Part shown: positions 1 to 6,953 of the stretch, one piece after another | Layout of the letters: every line of letters starts with the position of its first letter | Position numbering within the stretch: position 1 is the stretch's first letter | DNA from: JAXLQL01 sp046331625 | GTDB lineage: Bacteria; Acidobacteriota; Terriglobia; Bryobacterales; Bryobacteraceae | Assembly: GCA_046331625.1 (NCBI GenBank) | Contig: JAXLQL010000062.1 | Span: 1-15,736, forward strand | Direction of reading: 5' to 3' | Length of the DNA: 15,736 nt | Made by a program: the position numbers and the translations under genes | Notes under the pieces: generated by a model | What the model was told of the DNA's origin: nothing | The model's database searches: none | Seen by the model: only the letters and a program-made list of their open reading frames with translations

Positions 1-582
1 GATGCCGGCGGTTCGCACGGCTTGCTCGGCTTGGCGAATCTTTTCGTTCAACTGTGCTCGTCGCGCTTCGGCCATCTTCACCGCCGATTGCGCGACTTTG
101 ACGCGGGCGGCTGCTTCGTCGAACTCCTGCTGGGAGACGGATCGTTTGGCGAGCAGGTCTTCGATGCGTTTGAAGGTGGTTTGCGTGAGTTCGAGTTGGG
201 CTTTGGAGCTGGCAATAGCGCTATCGGCTTCGGGGATTGCGCTGCGCGCCTCGTCCACTGCGGTGCGAGCTTGCCGTTCGCCCGAGGCGAGGTCTCGCGA
301 GTCGAGCGTGACCAGCGTTTGGCCGGCTGCGAAGGTGTCGCCTTCACGCACGGTGATCTGCTGGACGTAGGCCATCACGCGCGCCGAGACGGTGCTCGAA
401 GCGCGGGCACGGACGGTGCCGAGGGCTTCGAACGTTTCGGGCCATGACTGGCGCTCGACGGCGCGTGTGGTGACCGCGACGGGCGCGGCTTCGCGATGTT
501 CCTGCTTGGGCTCGGCGGGTTTGTGGCAGGCGGTGGTGAGGGCGAGAATCGAGGCCAGGGCCAGCAGTTTATTGAAGGACAT
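1..582 (-). CDS. RND-type efflux periplasmic adaptor (membrane fusion protein), N-terminal part
   Basis: This is the adaptor subunit that links an inner-membrane pump to a TolC-type outer-membrane channel. The ATG at 582 opens a frame that runs off the left edge, so 194 codons are visible. Reading from the start: a short hydrophobic leader ending in LTTAC (a slightly atypical lipobox, so probably a lipoprotein), a beta-barrel/lipoyl half with a VREGDTFAAGQTLVTLDSRD stretch typical of HlyD/AcrA adaptors, then a long charged Ala/Glu-rich alpha-hairpin (about residues 100-194). A GGGAG Shine-Dalgarno lies 6 nt before the ATG, inside the end of the upstream tolC-like gene, which it overlaps by 14 nt. 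An RND or ABC pump gene probably follows beyond the edge, but is not seen. The substrate cannot be told. Confidence 0.88.
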   Translation of the reverse strand, partial: MSFNKLLALASILALTTACHKPAEPKQEHREAAPVAVTTRAVERQSWPETFEALGTVRARASSTVSARVMAYVQQITVREGDTFAAGQTLVTLDSRDLASGERQARTAVDEARSAIPEADSAIASSKAQLELTQTTFKRIEDLLAKRSVSQQEFDEAAARVKVAQSAVKMAEARRAQLNEKIRQAEQAVRTAGI

Positions 583-1900
583 CGGAATCTCCCGTTAGTG
601 TTCCCGTGGCGTGCTCGAGCATCACGGCGGCGACGCGTTGGTCATAGATCGCGGCGAGGCGGCGAGTCTTGGCTTCGAGCAATGCGGTCTCGTTGCGCAA
701 CAACTGGTCGACGGTGGTAAGCCCGGCTTCGAAGCGATTTTTGACGATGCGCAGGCTCTCTTCGGCTTGCGTGACGGCGGCGTTCACGACTTCGAGGCGC
801 TCATTGGCGGAAAGCACGGCGGCTCGGGCTTGTCGAACTTCGAGGGCGATTCCGGAAGCGGCTTCGCGCTCATGCGCCTTGGCGACGGCCGCGGCCTGCG
901 ATGCCTCTTCCATGCGTTTGCGCACGCCGCCGCCAGCGTCGAAATTCCAGCGCAGTCCGCCGCCGAAGAACCAGTTTGCGCCGGCCTGGGTGACGAAGCG
1001 TCCGCGATCGGCTTCGAACATGCCGCGGGCGACGATTTGCGGATAGAGCGCCGATCGCGCCGCGGCTCGCTGGTTGTCGGCCATGTTCCGTTCCAATTCC
1101 ACGAGGCGGAATTCGGGTCGCTGGGTGCGAGCCGAGCTTTCGAGCGTGTCGAGGGCAGCGGCCGGAGCGCGGGTAGGCTCGAGCGGCGTGGAGAGATCGC
1201 GCGGTGTGTCGAGCGGAGCGCCGAGGCTCTCGTTGAGTTCGGCCTGCGCTACTTCGAGGTCGTACTTGCGGCGGACCTGCTGTTCGCGCATGGCGGCGAG
1301 GTGCACCTTGATGGTGAGGACGTCGGCATCGGTGGACATCCCGGCGGCGCGAACGGCTTCGGCGCGGTCGAGGTCGGCCTGAGCGGACTTGACGGCGGAG
1401 CCGGCGGCGGACAGGCTTTCCTTGGCCAGTGTAACTAGATGATAGGTCCGGGCGACGGCGGCGATCCGATGGAGGCGGAGGGTGTTTTCGTTCTCTTGAG
1501 TTCGCTTTTTCCCGAGTTCGGCGCCATGGATCGAGGCCTTGGTTGCGCCGAAGTCCCAGACGGTGTGCTCAGCGGCGATCTGCGATTGAAAATTGTTGAC
1601 GAAGCCGGGGCTGTTGAGGGCGTCGATGCGGAAGTTGCTTTCCGAGAATCGGCGCTGGTTGAGCAGGCTTCCGAAGGCAAAGACCGGGTTGTTGGAAGTG
1701 GTGAAGTTCTCGGTGTAGCTGACGCGGGGGCGGAGCCCGGCTTGGGCTTGGCCTATCCGCGCTTCGGCGGCCTTGGTCTCGGCGGCGGCCGCTTCGAGCG
1801 AGGGGTGGCCGGCGAGGGCGAGCTTGACGGCGTCGCGCAGGGAAAGGGGTTGCGCCGCAAGCGGGATGCAGGCGAGGAGCGCTGCCAGAGGTCGGGTCAC
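569..1900 (-). CDS. TolC-family outer membrane efflux protein
   Basis: A 443-residue protein of normal length for the outer-membrane efflux (OEP) family. It starts with a short signal peptide (LAALLACIPLAAQ), followed by LSLRDAVKLALAGHPSLEAA, the usual family opening. Two long alpha-helical repeats follow, with the family signature RFEAGLTTVDQLLRNETALL near the end of the second. The start is GTG at 1900; an in-frame stop lies 15 nt upstream, so no earlier start is possible. Its end overlaps the adaptor gene, so the two are co-transcribed and probably translationally coupled. The protein would form the outer-membrane exit duct. It could serve metal, drug or export substrates; nothing here decides. 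Confidence 0.92.
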   Translation of the reverse strand: MTRPLAALLACIPLAAQPLSLRDAVKLALAGHPSLEAAAAETKAAEARIGQAQAGLRPRVSYTENFTTSNNPVFAFGSLLNQRRFSESNFRIDALNSPGFVNNFQSQIAAEHTVWDFGATKASIHGAELGKKRTQENENTLRLHRIAAVARTYHLVTLAKESLSAAGSAVKSAQADLDRAEAVRAAGMSTDADVLTIKVHLAAMREQQVRRKYDLEVAQAELNESLGAPLDTPRDLSTPLEPTRAPAAALDTLESSARTQRPEFRLVELERNMADNQRAAARSALYPQIVARGMFEADRGRFVTQAGANWFFGGGLRWNFDAGGGVRKRMEEASQAAAVAKAHEREAASGIALEVRQARAAVLSANERLEVVNAAVTQAEESLRIVKNRFEAGLTTVDQLLRNETALLEAKTRRLAAIYDQRVAAVMLEHATGTLTGDSDVLQ

Positions 1901-1986
1901 AGAAATGGAGATTCAGATGCTTCCAAAAGGTGACAGTGGTGCTTGCGGGAGGGAGGCGATGCCGGAAAGTGTCGGCTTTGGGCGGT

Positions 1987-2109
1987 GGGTTTGTTTTTTC
2001 GCTGGCCTAGGGTGGTTGCGCGGCATGTCGGAATGTGTCGAATCGGCGCTGATGGGCCCGGTGGTGGTGGCCGTCGTCGCGGATCGGCGGAGATTGGGTT
2101 CGTTTTTTC
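1987..2109 (-). repeat. Paired 14-nt direct repeat upstream of the efflux operon
   Basis: On the minus strand GAAAAAACGAACCC (2109-2096) and GAAAAAACAAACCC (2000-1987) differ at one base and sit 109 nt apart. They lie about 90 and 200 bp upstream of the tolC-like GTG. A-tracts of this kind stand out in this GC-rich DNA. They could be operator or curved-DNA elements, or chance; no known regulator site is recognised. Confidence 0.4.
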
Positions 2110-2287
2110 CCGGGGGACGGGCCGTGAAGCGGTCCGGGAAGAGGAAGCTATTCGGATGACAAAGAGCGGGCGGAGCTGGGCTCCACGATCTCAGGCTAGG
2201 CTTCGGGTCTTGGGGGCTTGCAAAATCGATCCTGGGATGTGGTTGGAGGGAATTGGTTTATTGAGTTTGCGCGACACGTGATGGATG

Positions 2288-2330
2288 GCGGGACTGAAGT
2301 CCGGCACAGGCTGGAGCCCGCCCTACACGG
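2288..2330 (+). repeat. Dispersed palindromic repeat, copy 1
   Basis: A 43-bp unit made of two small hairpins, GGACT-GA-AGTCC and GGCT-GG-AGCC, followed by CCGCCCTACACGG. It matches the copies at 9326-9368 and 12493-12535, with a few differences in the first hairpin. All three lie outside or at the very edge of genes. Confidence 0.8.
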
Positions 2331-2388
2331 AGGCGGGCTCAAATCTTCGCGGCCAGCGTGGAAACTGAAGGATAGCAGTACAATCGAA

Positions 2389-2426
2389 GCCTGCTCTACA
2401 AAGGCGCAGCAAGGGCCTGCGCTACT
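2389..2426 (+). repeat. Degenerate tail copies of the dispersed repeat
   Basis: Two 12-nt units, GCCTGCTCTACA (2389-2400) and GCCTGCGCTACT (2415-2426), resemble each other and the GCCCGCCCTACA tail of copy 1, about 70 nt away. They look like decayed or variant members of the same family. Confidence 0.4.
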
Positions 2427-2451
2427 GAGTCAGACACCCCCCGCGTAGCGG

Positions 2452-2463
2452 GTGGCTTGATGA
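2452..2463 (+). repeat. 12-nt inverted repeat bracketing the transposase (partner at 2972-2983)
   Basis: GTGGCTTGATGA here is the exact reverse complement of the 12 nt at 2972-2983, just upstream of the transposase ATG. Perfect inverted repeats are not a usual feature of IS200 ends, so the pair may reflect shared end motifs in opposite orientation, or a rearrangement. Confidence 0.5.
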
Positions 2464-2469
2464 GTTGGG

Positions 2470-2484
2470 CCGCCTCAAAGGCGG
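2470..2484 (-). repeat. Downstream-side hairpin of the IS200-type element
   Basis: CCGCCT-CAA-AGGCGG: a perfect 6-bp stem with a 3-nt loop, about 50 nt past the transposase stop. A second hairpin, CCCGC-GTA-GCGGG, lies at 2440-2452. Either could be the right-end recognition hairpin. Confidence 0.45.
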
Positions 2485-2534
2485 TTGAGTGTCTGGTCTA
2501 GGCGTCGCGCCAAGCGCGCCTCAAAGTGTTTTGG

Positions 2535-2952
2535 TCAGAATTGACCCTTGTCACCATCCGCGGCCTCCTGCTCGCGGATGTATTTGCGCACGGCTTCCAG
2601 TTCGAAGCCGACGGTGGACACGGCGTAGCCGCGTGCCCACAAATGTTCGCCGGTGAAGTTCCGCTCCTTTCCGCGCATTCGCGCCACGGCAATCGCGCTC
2701 TTTCCTTTCAGAAATCCGATCCGAGGCCACCGGGTGTTTGGGTGGAATCGCGATGCACATGTGCACGTGGTCGGGCATCAGGTGCCCTTCCAGAATTTCG
2801 CACTCCTTCTGTCGCGCCAACTCGTGGAAGATCTTTCCGAGTTGCTGCCGTGCCTGTCCGAACAACGCCTTCCGGCGTCGTTTCGGAACGAACACTACGT
2901 GATACTTGCAGTCCCATTTGGAGTGGGCTAGGCTCTTGTATATCTCTGACAT
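2535..2952 (-). pseudogene. tnpA: IS200-type Y1 transposase, frameshifted
   Basis: The first part (from ATG 2952) reads MSEIYKSLAHSKWDCKYHVV and onward like IS200 TnpA, with the HUH metal-binding motif DHVH. After PPKHPVAS the frame changes. The rest of the family sequence (IGFLKGKSAIAVAR, then HLWARGYAVSTVG, then the catalytic-Tyr region VRKYIREQEAADGD) continues in another frame to a TGA at 2535-2537. The shift equals a loss of 2 nt (or gain of 1) near 2721. Both catalytic regions are present but in different frames, so a single protein could only come from frameshifting. A GAGAGG ribosome-binding site precedes the start by about 5 nt. A sequencing error at the shift cannot be excluded. Confidence 0.85.
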
Positions 2953-3040
2953 GAATCCTCTCTTTCGTGGTTCATCAAGCCACTTGAGGGAGGATTCTAC
3001 GCCGCGCTCACTCCCGCGACGGTCAAACCTGTTCCAGTCT

Positions 3041-3057
3041 CACTGGTGAAACCAGTG
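3041..3057 (-). repeat. Upstream-side hairpin of the IS200-type element
   Basis: CACTGGT-GAA-ACCAGTG: a perfect 7-bp stem with a 3-nt loop, about 90 nt upstream of the transposase ATG. Position and size fit the left-end hairpin bound by Y1 transposases. Confidence 0.5.
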
Positions 3058-3071
3058 GCTTACCTTGGGAG

Positions 3072-3088
3072 TTACTCGGGGCGAGTAA
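3072..3088 (-). terminator. Hairpin just past the end of the RiPP operon
   Basis: On the transcribed minus strand TTACTCG-CCC-CGAGTAA forms a perfect 7-bp stem with a 3-nt loop, starting 6 nt after the nucleotidyltransferase stop codon. No T-run follows, so it may stabilise the mRNA 3' end or be a Rho-dependent or weak terminator. Its shape also resembles the IS hairpin only 14 nt away, so it might belong to the element. Confidence 0.4.
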
Positions 3089-3094
3089 GATCGA

Positions 3095-4204
3095 TCAGGA
3101 TTTCTTGCCGCGGAGACCGTATTTGAGCGCCAAGCGCGCCACGCGGTAGGGGATGAGCACGCTCGACACGGATCCGGCGGCGCCGCAGGCGGCGGCTTCG
3201 ACGTCGGTAGGATACGTGACCGCTCCGACCCAGTGCTTCATCCGCTGCCAACGGCTCGAGACGAGGGCGTTGTTGAACTTGATGAGTTCCACCGAGTCGA
3301 CTGGTCCCGTGATGCCTTGGCCGATGCGCCAGCCGATGTTGAGCACCCACGGAGTGAGCGTCTTGTGGACGTCAGCGTCTGGGGAAGCCTCGAGGGGCAG
3401 TTCGACTCCGAGGATGTGTTCGAGCAGCATCAGCGCGGAAACGACCACGTTGCGTGCGCCGAGCTTGTCGGCGCGCTCGAAGATGTCGCGCCATTGGATA
3501 TTGGGGTGAGCGCGGACGAGCATGGCGATGTCGTAGAGCCAGAGTAAGCGCTCCCAGCCGTGCTTTGCGCCGTGGACGCAGGCGAGGATGACCTGGTCCT
3601 CGGGCGCAAGCACGGGGACTTTGATGCGTTGGAGGTCCGTCTGCTTGGCGCGATCGAGCAATTCCGCGACGTCCCACTGGACGGGAAAGTAGCGCGGCAC
3701 CAGTTGCCAATGCAGGTCGAGGTGGCCGGAGGTGCGATCGTGGCGGAGCGAGATTTGACAATTCCAGCGGCGGATCGAGGTTTCGGTCCAGGGCAGTTCG
3801 GGTACGAAGCCGACCAGCGCGAGGGCTTCTATGGCCTTCTCGACATCCTCGGCGGCCATCAGGATGTCGACGTCTGAGAACTCGCGGAGCGAGGGATCGC
3901 CGTAGCAGGCCGCGAGAATCGGACCTTTGAAGGTGACGGTGCGAATGCGGTAATCGCGCATGTGGGCCGTGGCCATGAGGAGCATGGACGTGAGGGCCAT
4001 GCCGCGCTTGGCGTTGTCCATGCGGCCGGCGAGGATGCGCGGGATGGCGTCGTCGGGAGCGCCCTCGAGGAGCGCGGTGACACCGTGGGCGGAGGCGAGG
4101 GCAAGGAGCTTTTCGACGTTATGGACCGAGCCATTGGCGGGCTCTTCTTGCGACCCGAGGCGGTGGCGGAGCGACTGAACGATGAACTGGATCTCGGGAA
4201 TCAT
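3095..4204 (-). CDS. Nucleotidyltransferase-fold protein (PF14907-like), last gene of the RiPP operon
   Basis: A 369-residue protein of the family that accompanies some lasso-type clusters. Motifs seen: FKGP (92-95), REFSDVDILM (107-116) with the D111-x-D113 metal-binding pair of the polymerase-beta nucleotidyltransferase fold, and HLDLHW (161-166), another family hallmark. A more helical C-terminal half follows. The start is ATG 4204, chosen because GGGGAGG lies 4 nt upstream, the protein then opens like its family, and it overlaps the kinase stop as ATGA. A longer open frame extends upstream inside the kinase gene but is a shadow. Its likely job is to modify the peptide, perhaps by adding a nucleotidyl or related group to a residue phosphorylated by the kinase. 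The exact reaction is inference. Confidence 0.82.
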   Translation of the reverse strand: MIPEIQFIVQSLRHRLGSQEEPANGSVHNVEKLLALASAHGVTALLEGAPDDAIPRILAGRMDNAKRGMALTSMLLMATAHMRDYRIRTVTFKGPILAACYGDPSLREFSDVDILMAAEDVEKAIEALALVGFVPELPWTETSIRRWNCQISLRHDRTSGHLDLHWQLVPRYFPVQWDVAELLDRAKQTDLQRIKVPVLAPEDQVILACVHGAKHGWERLLWLYDIAMLVRAHPNIQWRDIFERADKLGARNVVVSALMLLEHILGVELPLEASPDADVHKTLTPWVLNIGWRIGQGITGPVDSVELIKFNNALVSSRWQRMKHWVGAVTYPTDVEAAACGAAGSVSSVLIPYRVARLALKYGLRGKKS

Positions 4205-4974
4205 GTAACCTCCCCTTCGATGGCTTCGGCCATCGGACGAAGATTTTCGAGGCCCGGGCGGAAGACGAGTTCCCGGCAGGGCGTGAGGCGTGCGAGCGCG
4301 GCGTAGTGCGCCATCATGAGGCGCTTTCGCCCGGGCTGGCTCAGGCTGAAGCAATACGCGTTCGACAGCAACACGGGAAATGCTTCGGCTGGGTCGAGCG
4401 TACGCACGCAGACGGTCTGGCTCAGATGCGGATCGCGGCGGAGGGAAAAGATGGCGGCAACGGGAGCGCTCGAGATGCGCTGGGTCCAGGGCGGCAGAAC
4501 GGTTTCCCGGACGCCGAAGTGGTTCGCCGCCTCGGGCCTGAGCCGGACGCGAAACGGCAAGGGTTCGCCGCACACGGTGGATCCTTCGATGCGCAGCACT
4601 ACGACATCGTCTGCCCACACGCGCCATCCGCGCGAGGCGAGGGACTTGGCGGTAGTCGATTTGCCGGTCCCGGCGGGGGCGCAGAAGACTGCTAGACCGC
4701 GAGGCGTCTCGACTGCGCTCGCGTGAAGCGCTTCGTGGCCGAACGCATGGAGCGCCAAGGGAACGGCGGCGCGGTAGAGAGCCTCTTCCACGTCATCAGG
4801 ACAGGCTCCGGGTTCGGGAAGGGCTGTGACGCGGCGCGGGCCGAGGTCGAAGCGAAAGGTGGCCACGGGCGGCATGCAGAGCCACGAATGGTCGCGCCCG
4901 GAGTGGCCGAAGGCGGCGATGCGGCCGCCTTCGTCGCGCCAGATCTCGAGTCCGGATTGTGTTTGCGCGGTCAT
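4201..4974 (-). CDS. HPr kinase/phosphorylase-like peptide kinase
   Basis: A 257-residue protein with the C-terminal catalytic motifs of HprK. LHASAVE (83-89) corresponds to the family LHGSAV segment. A Walker A P-loop APAGTGKST (99-107) follows, then WADDVVVL (120-127) with an Asp pair for Mg2+. It lacks the N-terminal domain of true HprK, as do the small kinases that phosphorylate lasso peptides such as paeninodin. No PTS gene is nearby. The gene begins inside the end of the precursor gene (ATGA overlap), tying kinase synthesis to the precursor. In known cases the target is a Ser at the peptide C-terminus. Here the precursor ends Ser53-Ser54-Gly55, so the acceptor would be penultimate or another residue. 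The assignment is firm; the substrate is inferred. Confidence 0.85.
   Translation of the reverse strand: MTAQTQSGLEIWRDEGGRIAAFGHSGRDHSWLCMPPVATFRFDLGPRRVTALPEPGACPDDVEEALYRAAVPLALHAFGHEALHASAVETPRGLAVFCAPAGTGKSTTAKSLASRGWRVWADDVVVLRIEGSTVCGEPLPFRVRLRPEAANHFGVRETVLPPWTQRISSAPVAAIFSLRRDPHLSQTVCVRTLDPAEAFPVLLSNAYCFSLSQPGRKRLMMAHYAALARLTPCRELVFRPGLENLRPMAEAIEGEVT
4209..4215 (-). promoter_or_regulatory. Ribosome binding site of the nucleotidyltransferase gene
   Basis: GGGGAGG on the minus strand, 4 nt before ATG 4204. It decides that start over the long open frame further upstream, and lies within the last codons of the kinase gene. Confidence 0.75.
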
Positions 4975-5138
4975 CCGCTGCTCTTTTGCTTTCTGCCCTC
5001 ACCCGGGTCGCCGCCGACCAGCGTCATTTTCCCGCCGCCCCCCTTGATCACTTCGGTGACGTCACCGGCATAACGGACGCTCATCGGCGTCCAGACCTGC
5101 TTGTCCGTCGCATCCCGGCATTGTTTTTTGTCTTTCAT
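4971..5138 (-). CDS. RiPP (lasso-type) precursor peptide, 55 aa
   Basis: Translated from ATG 5138, the peptide opens MKDKKQCRDATDKQVWTPMS and ends EGRKQKSSG. It has the layout of a lasso-leader peptide: VWTP (15-18), hydrophobic V21, G25 then DVTEVI. This is a relaxed form of the YxxPxL...G.....T leader motif read by PqqD-type RRE proteins. Four glycines (33-36) and a Gly/Lys-rich tail follow. The usual -2 Thr is replaced, probably by Ile31, which would place core residue 1 at Gly33; no Asp/Glu then lies at position 7-9. A start at Gly36 gives a 20-residue core with Asp44 at position 9, a possible Gly-Asp ring. AAGGAGG sits 5 nt before the ATG. The gene lies 27 nt after the cyclase and overlaps the kinase by 4 nt. 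Identity as precursor rests on position, size and leader; the core is uncertain. Confidence 0.78.
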   Translation of the reverse strand: MKDKKQCRDATDKQVWTPMSVRYAGDVTEVIKGGGGKMTLVGGDPGEGRKQKSSG

Positions 5139-5143
5139 CACGT

Positions 5144-5150
5144 CCTCCTT
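5144..5150 (-). promoter_or_regulatory. Strong ribosome binding site of the precursor gene
   Basis: AAGGAGG on the minus strand, 5 nt before ATG 5138. It is the best Shine-Dalgarno in the operon; the cyclase and RRE genes have none that is clear. This fits a precursor made in excess over its enzymes. Confidence 0.8.
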
Positions 5151-5165
5151 GTCACCAGCGATTCG

Positions 5166-6947
5166 TTACCAGCGATTCCGGGCCCAGGTCTCGAGGTTCA
5201 GGATCGACCACACGCGCCAGGCTTCGCGTTCGTTGCCCGATTGCACCGAGCAACCGACGAATTGGGCAGCCTTGGCGCTGGAGACCACTCCCATGTCATG
5301 CAACGTGCGCACACCTCCCAGCCGGGCGAGAGCGCCTGGAGCGCTTCGATAGATTCGTGCGGCGGCAAAGCGGCGGGCATCCACTTTCCGTTGCCGTTCG
5401 AATCCCAAGCCTGGAAATCGCCGCGCGAGCGTTTGGCGAACCAAGCCTTTGGTGCGCCCGCCCGCCATGAGGTGGCGAGGCGAGACGCGGTACAACAGGT
5501 CAACCAACCGGTCATCGAGGAACGGGTGGGCGAGCGGCACGCCGAAGCGGCGGCCGGAGTCGAAATGCTCTTCTGCTTCCATTGATACGAGAGGATGGTC
5601 GAGACTCTCGCGGAGGTCGTCGCCGTAGTAGCTTCCGGTGCGGGCCCGGGCGTCCTCGGCGGCCAGAGTTCGTTCGACGATGCGGCGGCGCACGGCCGGA
5701 TCAGGCGCGGCCCAGTGGGGGATGGACGCCAGGATCCGGCGTTCCCGTTTGCGCAGGAGCAGAGCGGGCGCGGCGAAGTGGACCGCCTTCATCGCGTGCT
5801 CGCGCAGGATCGGACGCAGACCATGGCGCCAGAGCAGGTTTCGGCGGAGCGCGAGGTTGGGTCCGTTAGAGCGGGTGAGGGCGCGCCACAACATGAGGAA
5901 GCCGTCCCAGTCTCCTTGGCGGATGAGGTCGGCCGAGAGCAAGGGCGAGATTCCGAGCCACTCGTCGCCGCCGGTGCCGGTGAGGATGGCGGAGCAGCCG
6001 AGTTGGTGCGCGCGTTCGAATAGGCAGCGATATGCCGGAAGCCAGATGTTATCGAGCGGTTGGGGCATCTGGGCTGACAGTTCCAGGCCCTCCTCGACGA
6101 GGGAGTGCTCATTCAGGGCGCGGTCAAACAGGAACATGTCCTGGGGAAGACTGAGACTCGAGGCAACGCCGCGCTGGATCGGCTCCTCATTCACGGCCGC
6201 ATCGGGAAAGGCGAGCGACAGCGCGCGCGGCACGGGATGGCCATGCTGACGGCAGCGCTCGGCGGCGATGGCGGCCACGGCGACGGAATCAAGCCCGCCG
6301 CTCAGAAAGATCGCAGAAGGACCTTGTTCGAGTGGTTGCGCTACGGCGTCTTCCAGGCGCTGCTCGAACTGGGCGAGTTCTTGCGGAGTTGCCCAGTTCC
6401 CGCCGGATTCCGGATTCCAGTAGCGGAAGACGCGGCGGCTCCCATGGCGGAACCGTACGACGCAGCCGGGGGGAACGCGGTAGATGTTGGCGTAGTAGGT
6501 TTCGTCGAGCGTGGTCCACTGCCCGCAGAAGTACTCGGCGAAGACGGAGGCATTGAGGCTCGAGGGAACGGCCGCACTCCGCGCCAGAGCGGCCACGGAT
6601 CCGGAGAGGAGGATGTCATCCGAGCGCCGGGCATAGAACAACGGATAGCGGCCCATCGGGTCCCGAACCAGAAGCGCCTCGCCCGAGAACACGTCCCAGA
6701 TGGCAAGCGAGAAATGGCCGCGGAGCCGGGAGAGAGCCGCGTCTCCGGAAGCCAGAAACGCGTCGAGCAGGCGGGCGGGCTCGATCTCCTGGCTTCGATC
6801 GCGGTCCACCCATGTGGCGCTGCCCGAAAGAGCCAGCCGGTGGCATCCGCGCTGGGCGATGGCGAGTTCCGGAGCGTCCGCAGCCGTGACGGCGGGCAAG
6901 CGGAGCGTCCACTCGGCGGATCGCGGTTTCGAGGCGAGCACAGGCAT
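5166..6947 (-). CDS. Asparagine-synthetase-like lasso cyclase (B1/C type)
   Basis: A 593-residue protein with two parts. The N-terminal glutamine-amidotransferase-like domain (about 1-185; RGHFSLAIWD and DPMGRYPLFY are visible) begins MPVLASK, so it lacks the Cys2 nucleophile needed to release ammonia from glutamine. The synthetase domain follows, with the ATP pyrophosphatase loop SGGLDS (216-221) and TGTGGDEWLG (323-332). In lasso biosynthesis this enzyme adenylates an Asp/Glu side chain of the core, and the freed N-terminal amine then closes the ring. The missing Cys and the RRE/peptidase/precursor neighbours argue against housekeeping AsnB. Its start is 6 nt after the RRE stop, with no clear Shine-Dalgarno, so it probably depends on upstream translation. 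The length is normal for the family. Confidence 0.9.
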   Translation of the reverse strand: MPVLASKPRSAEWTLRLPAVTAADAPELAIAQRGCHRLALSGSATWVDRDRSQEIEPARLLDAFLASGDAALSRLRGHFSLAIWDVFSGEALLVRDPMGRYPLFYARRSDDILLSGSVAALARSAAVPSSLNASVFAEYFCGQWTTLDETYYANIYRVPPGCVVRFRHGSRRVFRYWNPESGGNWATPQELAQFEQRLEDAVAQPLEQGPSAIFLSGGLDSVAVAAIAAERCRQHGHPVPRALSLAFPDAAVNEEPIQRGVASSLSLPQDMFLFDRALNEHSLVEEGLELSAQMPQPLDNIWLPAYRCLFERAHQLGCSAILTGTGGDEWLGISPLLSADLIRQGDWDGFLMLWRALTRSNGPNLALRRNLLWRHGLRPILREHAMKAVHFAAPALLLRKRERRILASIPHWAAPDPAVRRRIVERTLAAEDARARTGSYYGDDLRESLDHPLVSMEAEEHFDSGRRFGVPLAHPFLDDRLVDLLYRVSPRHLMAGGRTKGLVRQTLARRFPGLGFERQRKVDARRFAAARIYRSAPGALARLGGVRTLHDMGVVSSAKAAQFVGCSVQSGNEREAWRVWSILNLETWARNRW

Positions 6948-6953
6948 GGTGGA

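Larger units (their letters stand above)
1901..2439. other. Gene-free stretch upstream of the efflux operon
   Basis: I see no convincing gene in these roughly 540 bases. Open frames exist on the plus strand, but their translations are Arg/Gly-rich and resemble no family. The half nearest 1900 should hold the efflux operon promoter, though no clear -35/-10 pair stands out. It contains a pair of 14-nt near-identical repeats and, from 2288 on, copies of a dispersed palindromic repeat. Confidence 0.6.
2440..3060 (-). mobile_element. IS200-type insertion sequence (approximate limits)
   Basis: A single small Y1 (HUH) transposase gene lies between short imperfect palindromes: 3041-3057 on the upstream side, 2470-2484 and 2440-2452 on the downstream side. 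This matches the IS200/IS605 plan of subterminal hairpins instead of terminal inverted repeats. The total size of about 600-700 bp is right for the IS200 group. Exact cleavage sites and the tetranucleotide target cannot be fixed from one copy. It sits between the efflux operon and the 3' end of the RiPP locus. Confidence 0.55.

Noticed and set aside
611..1438. Long plus-strand open frame opposite the tolC-like gene
   Set aside because: It is antisense to a clear OEP-family gene in GC-rich DNA; its translation is Gly/Glu-rich with no recognisable family. The same holds for 6105-7358, 12477-13787 and 13913-15082 on the plus strand.
1943..2281. Plus-strand open frame of 112 codons upstream of the IS
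   Set aside because: Arg/Gly/Trp-rich with no family likeness, no ribosome-binding site, and it runs up to the repeat region; treated as non-coding.
4205..4627. Extension of the nucleotidyltransferase frame upstream
   Set aside because: It overlaps the kinase gene, its translation is Arg-rich and unlike the family, and a strong ribosome-binding site at 4209-4215 fixes ATG 4204.
5166..6947. Housekeeping asparagine synthetase (asnB)
   Set aside because: The Cys2 glutaminase nucleophile is absent and the gene sits between RRE and precursor genes, so the lasso-cyclase reading fits better.
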